A stretch of 64,000 nucleotides of DNA, taken from contig CM030835.1 in NCBI GenBank assembly GCA_018105865.1, positions 6,626,816 to 6,690,815 of the forward strand, in the 5' to 3' direction. The notes below the pieces were generated by a model. The model did not search any database. It saw only the letters and a list, made by a program, of their open reading frames with translations, and was not told the origin of the DNA. Of the stretch, positions 1 to 13,827 are shown piece by piece; within the stretch, counting starts at the first letter, position 1, and every line of letters begins with the position of its first letter. The position numbers were made by a program, and so were the translations under genes. The DNA comes from Metaphire vulgaris (Eukaryota > Annelida > Clitellata > Crassiclitellata > Megascolecidae).

Positions 1-220
1 TGCTGTGATGGGTATGCAACTCTTTGGACCCAATTATGTAGATGCAAAGTGGAATAATGCAGTGCCCAACTGGAATTTCAAGGACTTTCTTCACTCTTTC
101 ATGATTGTATTCCGAGTTTTATGTGGAGAGTGGATTGAATCAATGTGGGATTGTATTCACTGCAATTCAATGCTATGCATTCCATTCTTTCTGCTGACGA
201 TGATCATAGGAAATCTCGTG
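1..220 (+). CDS. Nav exon: domain II pore loop and start of S6
   Basis: Enters the window in frame from base 2. Residues [14 protein letters not shown] are the DII P-loop; the GAG at 128-130 is the Glu of DEKA. The exon ends in MIIGNLV at a GTTAGT donor (221) in phase 0 and continues with [13 protein letters not shown] in the next exon, the invariant DII S6. Confidence 0.95.
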
Positions 221-1477
221 GTTAGTGTGTGAAGGCTATCAAATGACAAAATGAAATATTTTAAGAGATTTTAAACTCATTAGCAATTTTTCAAGTCTCC
301 ACTGATTTTTACTGTGGTCAGATGCATTTCTTTCAATTTTGCATTTTATGTACATTTTTGAATTTCATTAAATAACATCAATATACAAATGGCAGACTGT
401 TTAGTGGTATTTTTATGTGAAATTTAAGATCTAATTTGCTTATTTTATTGTGAAGGTGTTGAATCTATTTCTTGCCCTGCTATTGAGTTCATTTGGTGCT
501 GAAAGTTTGAAGCACAGCGAAGAAGAGGAAGGGCCGAACAAACTTCAGGAGGCCATAGACCGTATCAATCGATTTGTAATATATGTCAAGTCCCACTTTG
601 TCTACTGCATCAAAGTAAGATGTCGACGTAAGCCAATGAACTATGCAGACTATGACTCTGGATTTCCAACCAAGCCAGGCATGCTGGATGGAGGCATTCC
701 TTTTGGCAATGGTCACATACATGAAAGAGAAGCAAGCCCAGATGGCCTTAATGACAGCCCTCAACATCAGAACGGTTAGTATTTATCTATCAATTATTGC
801 TGTCTCGTTTCAGTTTTATATGTTTGTGAAACATTATTGCTAGATGTTTTTCAAACATGCCAGCTGCCGACTCTGTGTGCCATATTTAATCATATGCATT
901 AGAGTGTCTAACTTGAGTATTACTGTTAAATGACTACCGGTAAGTCATTTGGTTTATAAGAAAAATTCAAAGGCGTTGTTTATCAATGTGCTTTTGCAGG
1001 AGAACTTGACATTCTGCAGTTTGATAGATAAAAATGGCTTAAGAACTTTTAAAGAAATTAAGAGGCAGTTTTTATCTATGAATAGTGTATTCATATCCAG
1101 TGGTTTCATATCATGAGTGCCAGCATATGCACTTTGAAACGGTACGCGGACTATTGACCACAGGACGATTGACCATAGGACGATTGACCATAGGACGATT
1201 GACCACTGGACGATTGACCACTGGACTTTTGACCACAGCCTGAGTATCAGATTGCTGTCTGCTGCATGGATGCTTTGCACCATACAAAAATTGAAACCAA
1301 ATGCTATTGTCTATATATATATTTATATATATATATGTATATATATACAATAGCATTTTATATATATATGTACATATATATGTATATATATGTATATATA
1401 TGTGTATATATATGTATATATATGTATATATATATGTATATATATGTATATATATATATATATATGTATATATATGC

Positions 1478-1534
<57 letters not shown>

Positions 1535-1544
1535 ATAGCATTTG

Positions 1545-1575
<31 letters not shown>

Positions 1576-1580
1576 GTATA

Positions 1581-1627
<47 letters not shown>

Positions 1628-4600
1628 GTATATATATGTATATATATATATATATATGTATATATATGTATATATATGTATTAGGGTGCCAATAGTACCA
1701 TGAGAAAAAAAAAAAGTTGTTGATTTTTAAAGTCTCACCCTATGAAATTGTTCCTTTCTATATAAGAAAGCAAAATGCAAAGTTTTAACAAAATCTGTCA
1801 ATATTTAGTGGTTGCACCGCTGTTAAAACAATGCCTTATTCGCATCAAACTTGCTTAGAACTAGAATCAGTAACAATGTGTCAAGTTTGGTTCTGTGTGA
1901 CAACGGTTTTTTAGTTCACATTTGTACATAATCTATGCTGAATCAATTGCTAAAGGCCCTACACATTACAAGAGACAGAAAGTATCAAGAAACTCAGGTA
2001 ACATAGGAATCGTGTCTCGTGATGTAGCGTCTGCATTAGATCGAACAAACGTGTCTGACCGAAATGCAACATTTATTCTTGCAGCAGTAGAAAATTCTCT
2101 TGGGCATAATCCATCACAATTAATGCTCAACAAAGAATCTGTTCGCCAAGCACACAGAAAAAGCAGAGAATCGGTCGCATCACAATTAAAAGAGTCGTTT
2201 TCATTTGATGGCCTGGTTGATGCTCTAACTATTCACTGGGATGGTATCATGGTAAACTGTTACCGAGCTAACAGGCAAGGATACAGTAGATCGACTAGCT
2301 GTCATTGTGCTCGCGAAGGTATTATGAAACTGCTTGGTGTTCCTAAGATTCCAAACGGCACTGGAAATCTGGCATCAGCAGTGTTCCGTTTGATCGAAGA
2401 GTGGAAACTCGCAAACTGCATTCATTCGATGTGTTATGATACCACAGCCACTAGCACTGGAATGAAGGCTGGTGTCTGTATATTGCTGCAGCAGAAACTT
2501 CAGCGAGATCTCCTCCCTTTAGCCTGTCGCCATCATGTCCACGAGCTCATTGTTGCCAGAGTGTTTGACTTGTTGATGGGCTGCTCGAGTGGGCCTAATA
2601 TCAAATTATTTGAAAGAGAAAGCATGGAATCACATTGATTGTTCTAAGTATGAAGTGTGACTGAAGACAGACACCTGATTTTACACTTTGAAATTATAAA
2701 AGGCGACCGGCTTGGAATCATTCGCCAACAGCTGCAACTATTTCATCCCAGAGATGACTACGAAGAGTTCCTGGTGCTTGCCTCGCTGTTTCTGGGTAAT
2801 GATACTGCTAGCAACAGGCAACATCCATATCAATGCACCTGGGATACCAAAGGGCACGCTGGATGGACAAAATACTATATGGTACAGCTTAAAGATCTAC
2901 CTGTTTTGAACAGTTCAGACTTACAGCAGCAGAACTGGTAGGTCTTCAACAGTTCAATTTGTTTGTTGTGAGAATCTATCTCAAGGCATGGTTTACCTGT
3001 ACCTTGCCTACTTCAGCTCCTGGGAATGATCTACAATTGCTGAAGGATCTCAAGTATATCGTTCAACAAATGATGCAGTTGCTGACCAGCAATGAATACC
3101 TCAAGTGTCACTTATGGTATCTGAATGAACAACTTATTGGCTTGGCTTTCTTCAATTCTTAGTTGTATGCAGCTGAAAAGGTAAACATGGTCTCTGCTCT
3201 GTCAAACGTTGGAGATTCTAAATCGAATTACCTTGAAAGACATGCACATTGGAAATAAGCCGCTGAGTCACTTTTTGTATATGCCAGCACCAAACATTTC
3301 TTTGCTTCGATTAACATTTCTACAGATTTTCTTTCTCTAGATCCATCCATTTGGGACAGTAATGAATCATATTTGGCAGCTCAGTCACGTGTCAGGGAGC
3401 TGAAAGTCCTAAACGATGCAGCAGAACGCGTGTTGCCCTAATCCAGACATTCAACTCAACGCTGACAAACCAGGAAGAGCAAAAGCAATACTTAGGCCTA
3501 CTGCAAGTTGTTGAACTTCATCGGAAACAGTTTCCACTACCAAATACAAATGTTATTGTTCAGCAGCTTAGCAGTCACTGACACTTGACAGTTTCTGAAG
3601 CTAAATGTTGTATGTACGACTTTTTGTACATTAATAACCATTAATGACGTTGCGTTATTATTGACTGACAATATTTCGATTTTCAAGGTCGCTGTGCAAC
3701 CCCTAAATACATCATAATATTGGTAAAATTTTTCATGGGTTATTCATTTGTGTAAATGAACAAAATGCAAGGGTGAGACTTTAACAATTCTGAAATTTAT
3801 TTTTTATTGGCACCCTAATATGTATGTATATATATATGTATATATATGTATATATATATAATTATATATGTATATATGTGTATATATATGTATATATATG
3901 TATATATATGTACATATATAAATTTTTATATATAATATATATATATCGACTCACTATTGTCGTTTTCATCATTCCCAGCATTTGGTTCCTTTTTTTGTAT
4001 GCGTGCATGCATGCATGCAGCAGACAGCGTGCTAAGCCTGATACTCACGGCTGTGGTCAATCGTCCAGTGGTCAAAAGTCCGCTGTGGTCTATCGTCCAG
4101 TGGTCAAAAGTCTGCTGTGGTCAATCGTCCAGTGGTCAATCGTCCTATGGTCAATCGTCCTATGGTCAATCGTCCTGTGGTCAATAGTCCTAGAACCCTT
4201 TTAAAGATCTATTTACTTAGAAAATAGATTTAGAACAAATAGTGTATTCATCCATATAATTCAGGTTGATCACTTCTGTATCTTTCTGACCTGTTTTATT
4301 CTTGCTTCTATTTGGTTACTTTATGTCAGTACCAGCATATTTTGTACTGTTTCCCTGAAAATCTTGAAACTATTTTCACAGATATGTCTGTGGCACATTT
4401 TCAGAATTTTTATAGATAAGAAACCTACATGTATTTAGGAATGCTTTAAAAAATAATCATCAGTTGAAGTTGAAATCCGTGGATGATACTGGCTGAATTT
4501 AGAATCATCATGGTGCTGTCACTGTTATTAAGTATCTATTGCTGTATGAACAAGGAATTATTATTGCTTTAATTTTAATTCTTTTATATGCATGTTTCAT

Positions 4601-7600
4601 TTACTTGTTCGCGTCTTCTAAGAAGATTGTTTGAGAGCTTGGTTTTAAATTATGTGCTTTCTATTGTATCTTGATTTAGTTTCTCTGATTATTGCGCCTT
4701 TTCATTGTTTGTTTATGTTTCAAGATGTGCAGACCTTAACTTTGCGTCTAGTTAAAGGTACGCCCAAGTCCCATGTTGGTTACTCTCCCATATCGCCATA
4801 CGGTACGTACAAAATATATGTGAATAATTGTATAGATTTACCAAATTCACTAAATGCCTCTTTTGTATGAAGGCTAATAGCTACATATGATTGCTGATCT
4901 GGCTGTAGTATTTCTAATTAATTTTGGAATTGAAATTAATATAGTAACCCTGGGCCAATCTCTTTTGACGCAGAAGATTTTCTGCCATTTTCTCTTTTAT
5001 AACCATTTCATTAGTGAGTTAAAATTATAAATTGTCAAACTGCATTGTATGCTAAAACTGAGGCATCCTGTTTTGATGTAAGGCATTAAATGGCTTTTCA
5101 AAATCATTTTTAGTCTTTGATCAGTATTCAGGAATTTGCTGTGGCATCCATCTTCTTACTTTTGGTGAATGCTTCGTAATCGCAACTCCACTGTTTCTAT
5201 AAGCTACCTACTTGCAAAATTTCATAGTAGTGATACTTCCAGGACACCTATCAGCCCTAAGGGCTGTCTTTTGTGTCATTTCACAGCAACAGTAGATCTG
5301 ATATTGTTTTACTGAGGTCTGTGTATTATGTATAACTTTTTAAGAGTATTATTTTTATAATGCTTAGTTTCTCACTAGTTGTTCTAACTTGGAAAAGTCA
5401 ATGGGCAGAAACTGTCTAATGTTTTTTGCATCACTCTAGTGTTGCTTTTTAATTTGAACAGTTTGCTTTTCAATTAAATCTGGAGTTTTTCGAAAATTTT
5501 GCAAAGCCATAAATAATTTGGTGAGCATGCATTTCATTAGTCAGTCTACACTACGGTACTCAGTTTGACTGATGCCGATTCTATGCACAACAGTTTTGTT
5601 AAATGTGTATTAGAAGACAGACCCGAGCAATCTTAATGTCAGAGATTTTACTGTGACCTTGTGTATATTGCATCAAAACATGTAACTGGGAAGTACTGTC
5701 CTATAATACTTAAGTTGTTTTAAAAGCATTTACACTAGTAGTAGTAGTCAATGGTACTGTCTCATACAAATCATTCCATCTGTCAGTCAGAATATTGGCG
5801 TGCTTCCCAACCCGTTTCTGAAAAATTTCAAGTTATGTTGCATCATACTTACATGCATCTTATACCTTGTGTGTCTCAAATTAAATTTAAATCCCCTCTC
5901 TCATTTTTCCAAAGTTTTTAATCTAAAGCGTTTTAGCCTTTGTTCATAGTTCGGTCTTTGACACCCTTTGATCATCATTGTTGTTCTGCATTGAACTCTT
6001 TCTAAAACCCTTATATCTTTCTTCTGAAGTAGACACCATGCTTGAATACAATATTCTAAATGTGATATGTTGATTTCATACATGACTTAGTATATTAATT
6101 TCTTATGAGATTTTGAATTTCAATCTGACACCTCAAGATTCAAAATATACTTTTACGATGTATTCTCAGTTGTAATTTAGATGCCGCCGAATCATTGATT
6201 TGAATTCAACGAGCCAACATATACTGACTTGATGGTCATACTTTGATAGAATACCAATATAATGACTTCCTAATAATAAGGGAAGAAATGAATAATCTTT
6301 GACTGTAATAAAGTGCATGTGCTGGTATTAGGAGTCATGATTATATGCATGTAAACACTTGACTTATCAATGATTATAGAAATGTTGGTGTCAGGCTATT
6401 ATAAAAAGGCTTTCTGGGTGTGTTTTTAAAGATTAAGTGTGTCTGATTAAATTTTAAATAGCCTATTTCTGTTATCAGATTAAATGTTTACTGCTACTGT
6501 ACTTTGACTTAGTTTTGCACCCTAAACTTATCAATTATTATTTGAATTGCATTTTCTTGTGACTTTTCATTGTTTTATTGTAAATTAATTCTAAATATTT
6601 TTTTTATTTTGCAGAACCAGATGAAGAACTGAAGGTAACAGTTATGCAATTTTTGTTTATGCTATCTAGTATACCTGCTAGTTGATATGACATATGATCT
6701 GTGGCCTAATCCTATTTTGAATGACATAGTCCACCAAGTAATTGAGCATTTCATTAAAGGGTATGTCACTGATGTCACAAAGCTGATATACTGTTGACAA
6801 CAATAACAACACAATCCCAGGTGATGACTATAGCAACAATGACAATGATGTTTGCAACATTTGATGATATTATTTTGTCTCAGGGTAGCATCAAAGAGAA
6901 CCACATGAGATCTGATCCTTCAACACTGAAATTGAGCAAGGGTTCATCAGGTCATACGTACGACAACATCAGTTGTACTTCTTCAGCATCAACATCCTCC
7001 AGGGATAGCCGTGGTAGTCAGAGGAGTATGCTGTCAAGAAGCAACTATTCCTACTCATGTGAAGATGCCATAAGCACTGGCAAAGCAGCCGAGGGTCCTG
7101 AAATCCATGAGGTGAAGGTTGTCTTTGTTAAGTATCCGGATGAATGCTGTCCAAAGTTTTGCACACAGAAATGCTTTTTCTGTATTGATGCATTCGATCG
7201 AACAGTGATCGGAAGAGTGTGGGGAAGTTTTCGCTTTGCCATGTTCCGTCTTGTTGAAAACAGCTACTTTGAAACTTTCATTATCCTGATGATTCTTCTC
7301 AGCAGTCTTGCCTTGGTGAGATTATCTTTTTGCGGCTCTTTGAATATGTTCGAAATCAAAGTGATTTTGGTGAATAGAGTGTGTGTACTTCAAGGTTTTT
7401 CACTATCACAGGTTCATAACAACATAGTGGTTCTCACACAGGGACAACTTTCCTGAACCAATTTAAACCTTGTTGTATTATATTATATTAACAGCAGTTC
7501 TCATTTGGTATAAAGCAAGCTGCTGTTACAAAGTCATGGTTGTTCATCCATAATTAATGAATTGCTGGACCATTCTGTGTGCCATTTCTCTCTGTTTAGC

Positions 7601-10600
7601 ATCCATTATACATGTATATTAATTGGTGCTCTCCCAAAGAACATAGACATCAAAGTAGTTTTTAAGAGTGCAAAATGAATAGTAACTTTATGGTGGATTT
7701 AACATTGTGCAGCAGTAGCAGGCAGCCAGAACAACATCGTATATCGTATGACTGCCTTTTGTAAAACGCTCTTGCCTTTGGCCTTGGCCATGCTATAGTG
7801 CTACATAAATTATCAAGTAGAATAGAATAGAACATTACCATTGCTGAGACTATTACTGTTACTGTCAGGACTTTAATTGCAAAAGATTTTCATATTAGAA
7901 GATGGTTTGCAAGAGGCAGTTGGTTGCAATAGAATTAAGATGAAATGATCGAGTGTAGCTTAGTCCTTTATTACACCTTCATTAGCCAGGGATGGTGGTG
8001 GTTGGTAAACAAGGTGCTTAGTGAAAGAACTTTATTCTGTATTGTATAGAAAAGAATGCTGCATTCTTATCGTAGCATGTTTGAAAATGAAAAATATCTT
8101 CACTATTAAATCTTTTAGCACTAAATTCATTTGAAATTGATTAGTTAATAATTATTCTATAGCTTTCTGTAACTGATAAGCATTTATTTATCTGCAAAAG
8201 TTATATCTTCAAACAATTGTATTGCAGGCTGTTGAAGATGTAGACATTGAAAATCCAGAACGCTGGTGGCTGAAACTGATTTTGAAAGTGATGGATAAGG
8301 TCTTCACTGTCATCTTTGTCTGTGAGATGGTCATTAAACAGGCAGCCTATGGCTTCAAAAAGTACTTTACTGATGCTTGGTGCTGGCTTGACTTTGTGAT
8401 TGTTGTGGTGAGTTCTATTAGTACCGGTACTAAGACAAATCCACAGCTGCTTAAGGATATGTTATATTGCTGATGCTCTGTTGCCACAATAAAGAAATTA
8501 GTACTAGCTGTCATATTCTCGTGCATATGACAAAGTAGTTTCTGTAAATTTGTTCAGCATTATTAGCAGTATGTATGTATGTATGCATGCATGCATGTAT
8601 TTATTTAGATGATTTTTAAGGTATCTTATGCATTTATGTTTTCACTATATGGTGTGATTTCAAATTGTATGGACTCTTAATAGGCCTTGAACTTTGCTGA
8701 TGGTATATTTTAAATATGAAAACTTTGCTCTGCATCATGACTTGGTGTCCTAGAGTGTATTTCTTGCACTGTAGATCTCCCTTCTCAGTCTTGCTGCAGA
8801 GAGCATGGGATATGGAAACATAGGTGCATTTAGGGCTCTGCGTACATTACGTGCCCTTAGACCTTTGCGTGCAGTATCTCGCTGGGAAGGGATGAAGGTA
8901 AGCTTTATAACAGTAAATAATATATAAAATATATAATACACTGTAGTATGCTTGATCATAAATGCATCATAGAGATACTGTTAGTTCTGGACTGTAGGCA
9001 CATTTAATGCAATTTAGTTGATTTTGAAGCTTTTGATGGTATTACTTTTTGATTTTTGCTACCCTAATCTCATGCCTTGTATACCCTACTGTCACTTACT
9101 GTTTCAGAATAACTGACACTGGTAATTTTGAGTGTCAGTTATTCTGACACAATTTGAAGTAATGCCATTGGTTCAGAATGTTTCCAGTGATAAACTGAAA
9201 ATGATTGAATCAGCACAGCATCCGAATTAATTCTGAAATGTTAGCAAGAAAATAATATAATGGCATTGCAGTTTTTTGTTGACATCTATCTAGCAACAGC
9301 GTTACAATGTAGTTGGAAATATTTATAGTGAAATTTGCTCAAAGTTTTATTGAGCAGATAATGTTTGATTCAGTATTGTCTTTTAAATTTTCAAAGTGAA
9401 TATTTTTGCAAAATTAATCTTTTAGACATTAGAAGATTCAGACAATAGTATGTAGTCATTTCCTGTAATTTTTATAAGTATTTTCTGTTCTTTTTATGGG
9501 ATTTTGTTATATTTGTAGGTTGTTGTCAATGCTTTGATTCAGGCAATTCCAGCAATTTTCAATGTGCTTCTTGTCTGCCTTGTGTTCTGGCTAATTTTTA
9601 GCATTATGGGTGTTAACTTGTTTGGTGGCAAGTACAAACGATGTGAAGATGCTACTGGTGCTCCATTAAATTCTAGTGAAGTGTGGAACAAGAGTCAGTG
9701 TGAAGACAAAAAATTCTCTCACAATTATTCTTGGAACAATCCAAAAATTAACTTTGACAATGTCTTGACAGGCTACCTTGCCTTGTTTCAAGTGGTAGGT
9801 ATGAAATGTATGTATGCATCTGAATGAACATTGAAAATGCTGGTCTAAAGACAATTGCTGCACTAAATGCCTTGAGTGAAAATGTATTCAACTGTTCCAA
9901 AGAAAATTACCCAGTGAGGCAGTTTTCATTCTGATTTGAAATTTTAAATACACTTATAAATTAGCATGACAAGTTACAGTGCAATTAAGCAGTGATCAAC
10001 TTGTCCGGGGTTTCTTTGCTGAATATGTGTGAGTAGTTATAATGAATGTCATTTAAATCTTTCAATTTTTTTGCTTTCTGGACCATTTTACCCCTCATGG
10101 TAAGGTTGCTACTTATGCCTGTGCTCAAAGCTATTAAGGCTTAAAATGTTATTTTATTGTGGCATTCCAGTTTATTTTATATTATTTTGTTGTAGACTGT
10201 ATATTTTGTGCATTAGATTGTACCATTTCATTATTGTTGGCAGAATTCTTACTTTGCTCTGCTGTGATTACTGATTTTGTGAAATTGTAAAATTAATTTT
10301 AATAGTCTTTATTGTTTAGGCTACATTTAAAGGTTGGATTACCATCATGAATTATGCTATTGACAGCAAGCCAGAGGTGAGTCTAAATTTCCAAACTCAC
10401 TTGCAATGGTCTAATAAAACCGATGCATCCATCTAATAATGAATCATGGAAAGTTCAAGTTTCATATAAGAATTGACAATGCTATATTTTAACCAACTAA
10501 TAAACCAACTTACTTGGAGTTATATTGAGCTAAAAATTAAACTGGAGGGATCCAATGTATTCTTCCTAATTTATAATCTTAGCAATATTAATATATAAAT

Positions 10601-11842
10601 CAATTTATCATGCCTGATGACTTTTCTTAAGATTTTGCCATCTTGCTGAGATTCATCTATTTTCTAGATATGAGATACTGTGTCTCCTTGTCATGTCATT
10701 TGCGATCTCTTGTTACTATGAAGGTTATTAATTTGTGTCCTGTAAATGTCAATTTTGTTTACTATTGTGCAATTTGTAATCTTTTAACTTAAACTTAGTT
10801 GGCTCTATTCATTCCTTACAGTTCTCACTGAAGATGTCTTTCTATGGCTATCTTTGGTATGTAAGGAGCACCTCAAGAGTGTAATAAAAAAAGAATATGA
10901 ATTACAGTATTATCACACTTCCTTGAGTTTCTTATTTTTATTGCTGAGTTTCCCAGAATTTTTGTTATTTTTGACTGTTCTTACAGGAGAGTCTTCAGCC
11001 TGAACCAGAATACCGTTCACTCATGTATCTTTATTTTGTCTTCTTCATTGTGTTTGGGTCGTTCTTCACACTCAATCTTTTCATTGGTGTAATTATTGAA
11101 AATTTCAACATGCAAAAGAAGAAGATAAGTTTCTAACAAGTTGTGTCACAATCATTGCAATTTTTCAGATGGCAGGCAATTGTATTGATTCATGTTCCTG
11201 ATGCAGTTGTAGTTTTGAAATGTTCCTTACTTGTTTTGCTAATTGTTTGAATTTATCACTAGCTGACTCTGAATTTAATATTTCTTTTAAATGCGTAAAC
11301 TTGTCTGAATTTATGACTTTTCTTCTGCTTTGCTCCTGCTTTTAAATACAGGAGCATATGTGATTAGGTTATGTGGGTTTTCTACTGTTGTGGTTAATTG
11401 ATTACACACATTAAATCTTGTTTTAATTCATTTAATGTGTATTTAGACCATTTATGTAATGCTAAGGTAATTTAAATTCATTTCTGTACTTTTGCCTGTT
11501 AATTACTGTCAACCAAACCGTCACTGGTAAAATTTATTTTGCTTTTAAGCAGGAGGATCACTTGAAATGTTGATGACTGAAGATCAAAAGAAATACTATA
11601 ATGCAATGAAGAAATTAGGTTCAAAGCAGCCGCAGAAACCAATACCAAAGCCAAAGGTACTAGGCTGTTTAGTAGTGATATGAGTTTGTTGCTATAATGC
11701 CCAATGCTAGATTGTTGAGACCCTGTCTGCCTGCAACAGGAGCAAGATGTGAGTGAATGACACTATTTATCTGACAGAATTAAGAGATCTGATATGATAC
11801 TGATTAGCACTACTATTTATGCAAAAAGTCTTTTAGCAGTTT

Positions 11843-11884
<42 letters not shown>

Positions 11885-12528
11885 ATAAAACTTAGTAGAA
11901 ATGTATCTGAAAGATCTCCCAACATACCTATGTTCAGGTGTTCACAACATGGTTTATATGTAGCAACTGTTTGCCATGAAACAAAGCATATCATAATTAT
12001 TCGTTTGCACAGCGCTTCTTCAGGGACTTGAAGTGCAGATCATCGTAAATAATGCACAAGACAGAATTCTTCACAGTGACACTACAAGTTAACCTACAAA
12101 ATGACTGAATTTACGATCCGATTACAGTCAAGAAACTTGACATTACAGATGAGCATTTGGGGTTTGGAAATCATTGCTGACTTCCTGAATGTTTGTTGTA
12201 TCCAAATTGGGCTGCTTCTTCATTTTCCCCTTCATTGAACCCAGACATCAAGGTGAACGATGTCTGCTACCGTTACGTGCTGCTGCAGGAGATGCTTCCT
12301 GCCATCCACTCATTGTGATTTTTCTGTCTGTGCACATTTGCCACTAAGTCTATGGTTACTTCTGCCAAATTTATACCAAGTAAATGAATAATTATGATGT
12401 GCTTTGTTTCATGGCATACAGTTGCTACAAATAAACCATGTTGCAAACAACCTGAACATAAGTGTGCTGGGGGTTATTTCAGCTACATTTCTACCAGGTT
12501 TTATTATGATTGGTCAAATTTTTTTGAT

Positions 12529-12599
<71 letters not shown>

Positions 12600-13755
12600 C
12601 ATGTATATGTGTGTATAACTGTATATGTGTATGTATATATACATATATATATTCTGGTATATATAATCTTGACTTTCAAAACATATTGCTGATATGCACC
12701 GATTCTTGTTGAGGACTTCATATTTCTTATTGAATTATATTATTTCTTTTTCATAGATTAAAATACAGCTTTTGTGCTTCCAAATTACATCCAGCCAGAA
12801 GTTTGATATTTTCATCATGTTGATTATTTTACTGAATATGACAACGATGGCAATCGAACATTACGATATGTCAGCAGAACTTGAAAGAGCATTATTTTGG
12901 ATAAACCAGCTCTTTGTTCTGATTTTCACATGTGAATGCATAATAAAATTGCTTGGATTACGACAGTACTATTTCAAACAGCCATGGAATGTATTTGACT
13001 TTGTTGTAGTCATTTCTTCAGTGCTAAGTAAGTAAAGTGTTTTGATATGTGGTGTGTATACAATAGATACATTATAGAGATTAGAACTTTTATGCCGTAT
13101 TCTTGCTTTATTTTGGCAATGAACAAGTCTGGTGTTTATTGGTTTTGCTGAATTTAAGAGGAATTTAAATTTCATGTAATTGTTATTAATTATTTAATTT
13201 GCCTGTGTGTACTTTTAAATTGAAGATTTACTTTATTGTTGTTTTGAAAGTCCAATCTCTTATTTAATGCATTGGGTGACAAGTTGTTGGTTGCTTGAAA
13301 ATTGAATTGTAACCTTGTATTAACTAGATAAGATTTTGAGATCTCAATGATATTTACCAGTTATTTTCATTAAGATTTATTATTTTTAATTTGTTATTAT
13401 TACCATTAACTGCAACTGCATCCACTGCCTCTAGGCTTAAAGTTGCTAACGCAGTAATGTTTCATGAAGTCTTAGTCACTACCTGCACATGAAAACCTGG
13501 AATGAAGCTTATTCAGTGTCCTGCATTATAATTAATTTATACTGGTAATTGCACAGACATTCTAAAGTTCTTAAACGTTGTTACATATTATATTGCTATT
13601 AAACTGGTGTATGTCTGCAATTGTGTGTTTAGCTGGCATATACTGCCTTCTATTGTGATCATGTGAGGCTAATATAAGTCATGACTTGAATCTGTGCTAA
13701 GTTATTGACTTTAGAAGCCAAATTTAAATAGCTGTTTCTTGTCTTTCATAGAAAA

Positions 13756-13827
<72 letters not shown>

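Larger units (their letters stand above)
1149..4192. mobile_element. Foldback element with minisatellite arms, interrupted by a DNA transposon
   Basis: The arms are about 1149-1330 and 3945-4192 in opposite orientation. The left arm is a tandem of a roughly 15-bp unit (ATTGACCATAGGACG with variants CACAGGACG and CACTGGACG), then CTGAGTATCAG, GCTGTCTGCTGCATG and ACCAAATGCT. The right arm is its reverse complement with more unit copies. Between them lies a (TA)n-rich tract, itself split by a TIR transposon. I see no transposase belonging to the outer arms, so it looks like a non-autonomous foldback element. Confidence 0.75.
775..4724 (+). other. Large Nav intron hosting nested mobile elements
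   Basis: The intron between the DII S6 exon and the small linker exon. Nearly 80 percent of 1149-4192 is repeat-derived: an outer inverted repeat, (TA)n tracts and a dead transposon, described separately. The remainder (775-1148 and 4193-4724) shows no recognisable gene or repeat. Confidence 0.85.

Noticed and set aside
954..1283. [12 protein letters not shown] repeat protein
   Set aside because: Translation of the minisatellite in the foldback arm (also 3824-4204 on the other arm); its open frame comes from the unit length.
1266..1695. Long Tyr/Ile-rich open frames on both strands
   Set aside because: Translations of a (TA)n/(TATG)n microsatellite; no start context, splice sites or domain. 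The same holds for the frames at 12404-12721, 27167-27475 and 41397-41686.
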